Below are positions 63,209-64,000 of a stretch of DNA of 64,000 nt, piece after piece. A program made the position numbers and the translations under genes. The stretch comes from Rhodoplanes serenus (GTDB lineage: Bacteria > Pseudomonadota > Alphaproteobacteria > Rhizobiales > Xanthobacteraceae). Positions within the stretch are counted from its first letter, which is position 1, and the number at the start of each line of letters is the position of its first letter. Location of the stretch: contig WNKV01000007.1 of NCBI GenBank assembly GCA_009720755.1, forward strand, positions 124,001 to 188,000. The letters run 5' to 3'. A model generated the notes under the pieces. That model worked only from the letters and a program-made list of their open reading frames with translations, was not told the origin of the DNA and ran no database searches.

Positions 63209-63242
63209 CCCGAGATCCGGCTGCCGGGTCCCCCGGGCCAAG

Positions 63243-63668
63243 TCAGGCACCCGGCGGCGAGAAGCCGGGCGGCGCCAGCTCGAAGCCCTCGAACCGGAAG
63301 CCCGGCGCCACCGTGCAGCCGACCAGCGTCCAGTCGCCGAGCGTCTCGGCAGCCTGCCAGGCACCGGCCGGCACCACTGCCTGTGGCCGCTCGCCGGCCG
63401 CGAGATCGGCCCCGAGACGGACGGTGCGGACCGCCTCCCGGTCCGCCGCGATCTCCAGCCGCAGCGGCGCCCCGGCATGCCAGTGCCACACCTCGACCGC
63501 ATCCACCCGGTGCCAGTGCGACCGCTCGCCTCGCGCCAGGAGGAAGTAGATCGCCGTCGAGGCGGCGCGCCCGGCCACGTCAGCCGGATCGCGAAACGTC
63601 TCGCGGAAATGGCCGCCCTCGGGATGCGGGGCGAGGCCGAGCAGCGCGATCACCTCGGCGGCCGTCAT
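63243..63668 (-). CDS. Cupin domain protein (DUF985)
   Basis: A 141 aa single cupin of the DUF985 family: LLGLAPHPEGGHFRETFRDP, STAIYFLLARGERSHWHRVD, AVEVWHWHAGAPLRLEIAAD and VVPAGAWQAAETLGDWTLVG, then CTVAPGFRFEGFELAPPGFS. Metal-binding His residues appear in SHWHRVD and WHWHAG. Function unknown. ATG at 63668; an in-frame ATG at 63677 lies at the edge of the palindromic repeat, whose end GGAATGAC supplies it. The repeat separates it from gloB upstream. Confidence 0.88.
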   Translation of the reverse strand: MTAAEVIALLGLAPHPEGGHFRETFRDPADVAGRAASTAIYFLLARGERSHWHRVDAVEVWHWHAGAPLRLEIAADREAVRTVRLGADLAAGERPQAVVPAGAWQAAETLGDWTLVGCTVAPGFRFEGFELAPPGFSPPGA

Positions 63669-63672
63669 GGCT

Positions 63673-63779
63673 GTCATTCCGGGACGCGCGCCGTTGGCGC
63701 GCGGACCCGGAATCCAGCCACCGGCTCGGAGCCCTTCGCTGGATTCCGGGTTCGCTGCTCCGCAGCGCCCCGGAATGAC
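63673..63779. repeat. Palindromic intergenic repeat, family copy 2
   Basis: 107 bp: GTCATTCCGGGACGCGCGCC ... GACCCGGAATCCAG, a 25 bp centre, then CTGGATTCCGGGTTCGC ... GCGCCCCGGAATGAC. The two halves are inverted copies. Related to 6252-6356. It lies between gloB and the cupin gene. Confidence 0.85.
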
Positions 63780-63801
63780 CCGTGCATGAGACATATCATC
63801 G

Positions 63802-64000
63802 TCAGAACCGATTCTTGCGCTCGCGCACCTCGGCGAACACCTGGACGGCCGGCTTGCCGGTCATCTTGACGGCGGCCGCGACGGCCGGGACGTCGGCGCG
63901 CAGGAACGGGTTCGCCCGCTTCTCCTCGCCGAGCGTGGTCGGGATGGTCGGCTGGCCGGCGGCGACCTGGCGGTCCGCCTCGGCGGCGCGCGCCTTGAGG
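63802..64000 (-). CDS. gloB: Hydroxyacylglutathione hydrolase (glyoxalase II), C-terminal part
   Basis: Partial gene running off the right edge; 65 C-terminal residues are visible on the minus strand. They read PTIPTTLGEEKRANPFLRAD, then AVKMTGKPAVQVFAEVRERK and NRF before the stop. The STLGEEKxxNPFLR pattern and terminal F-RERKNRF are typical of glyoxalase II, which hydrolyses S-lactoylglutathione. The zinc-binding core lies outside the window. Confidence 0.88.
   Translation of the reverse strand, partial: LKARAAEADRQVAAGQPTIPTTLGEEKRANPFLRADVPAVAAAVKMTGKPAVQVFAEVRERKNRF

Overview
This is a 64 kb stretch of very GC-rich (roughly 70%) bacterial chromosome. The gene content points to Alphaproteobacteria, order Hyphomicrobiales: a CcrM-type GANTC methyltransferase, a zinc-free AccD, the order rpsA-sppA-ihfB-lapA-trpF-trpB-trpA-accD-folC, uvrC-pgsA-moaD-moaE, a PetP/PetR-like regulator pair next to a branched-chain aminotransferase, Omp25/31-type porin and direct-repeat GTTC-N7-GTTC LexA boxes. 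I cannot name the genus; the Xanthobacteraceae/Rhodoplanes side of the order would fit. I recognised no rRNA, tRNA, CRISPR array, prophage or complete insertion sequence.

Layout. 1-6.2 kb: end of an acetate permease gene, cyclopropane fatty acid synthase, cmk, a transglutaminase and rpsA. 6.5-15 kb: sppA, ihfB, lapA, then a tryptophan/fatty-acid/folate run (trpF, trpB, trpA, accD, folC). This run is broken twice by accessory DNA: an MntA/HepT-type toxin-antitoxin pair fused by 4-base overlaps to trpF, and a DUF559 nuclease gene between inverted repeats. 15-24 kb (mostly minus strand): pyrD, a ParA-like ATPase, an M48 protease, LemA, a glycine-rich secreted protein and SMC. 24-36 kb: DsbA, DUF721, MutY, aquaporin, DUF3597, CcrM, a zinc peptidase, MoaB, a MarR-GNAT fusion, a glycosyltransferase, a radical SAM protein with a LexA box, a small secreted protein, a membrane protein and RNase HII. 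36-49 kb: a GT39-like membrane protein, a tripartite tricarboxylate receptor, the CioAB-type bd oxidase, a purine permease, RNase T2 with a LexA box, RlmJ, cold shock protein, a 1.1 kb gene-free stretch and a porin. 49-64 kb: a pteridine-reductase-like SDR, UvrC with an in-frame palindromic insertion, PgsA, MoaD, MoaE, IlvE divergent from a MarR / response regulator / histidine kinase run, an orphan YjhX, TetR, ProC, an adenine salvage group (mtnP, apt), a cupin and the end of gloB.

Most of the window is ordinary housekeeping chromosome. The unusual part is the layer of small elements on top of it: palindromic repeats (two related 105-107 bp elements, the inverted repeats around DUF559, and one inside uvrC), many short tandem duplications of 12-17 bp inside coding ends or leaders, toxin-antitoxin-like genes with missing partners or catalytic residues, and several perfect dyads placed like operators. 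I did not find a large undescribed multigene system. The best leads are the two interruptions of the trp run, the uvrC insertion and the two SOS-type boxes in front of a radical SAM gene and a secreted RNase gene.
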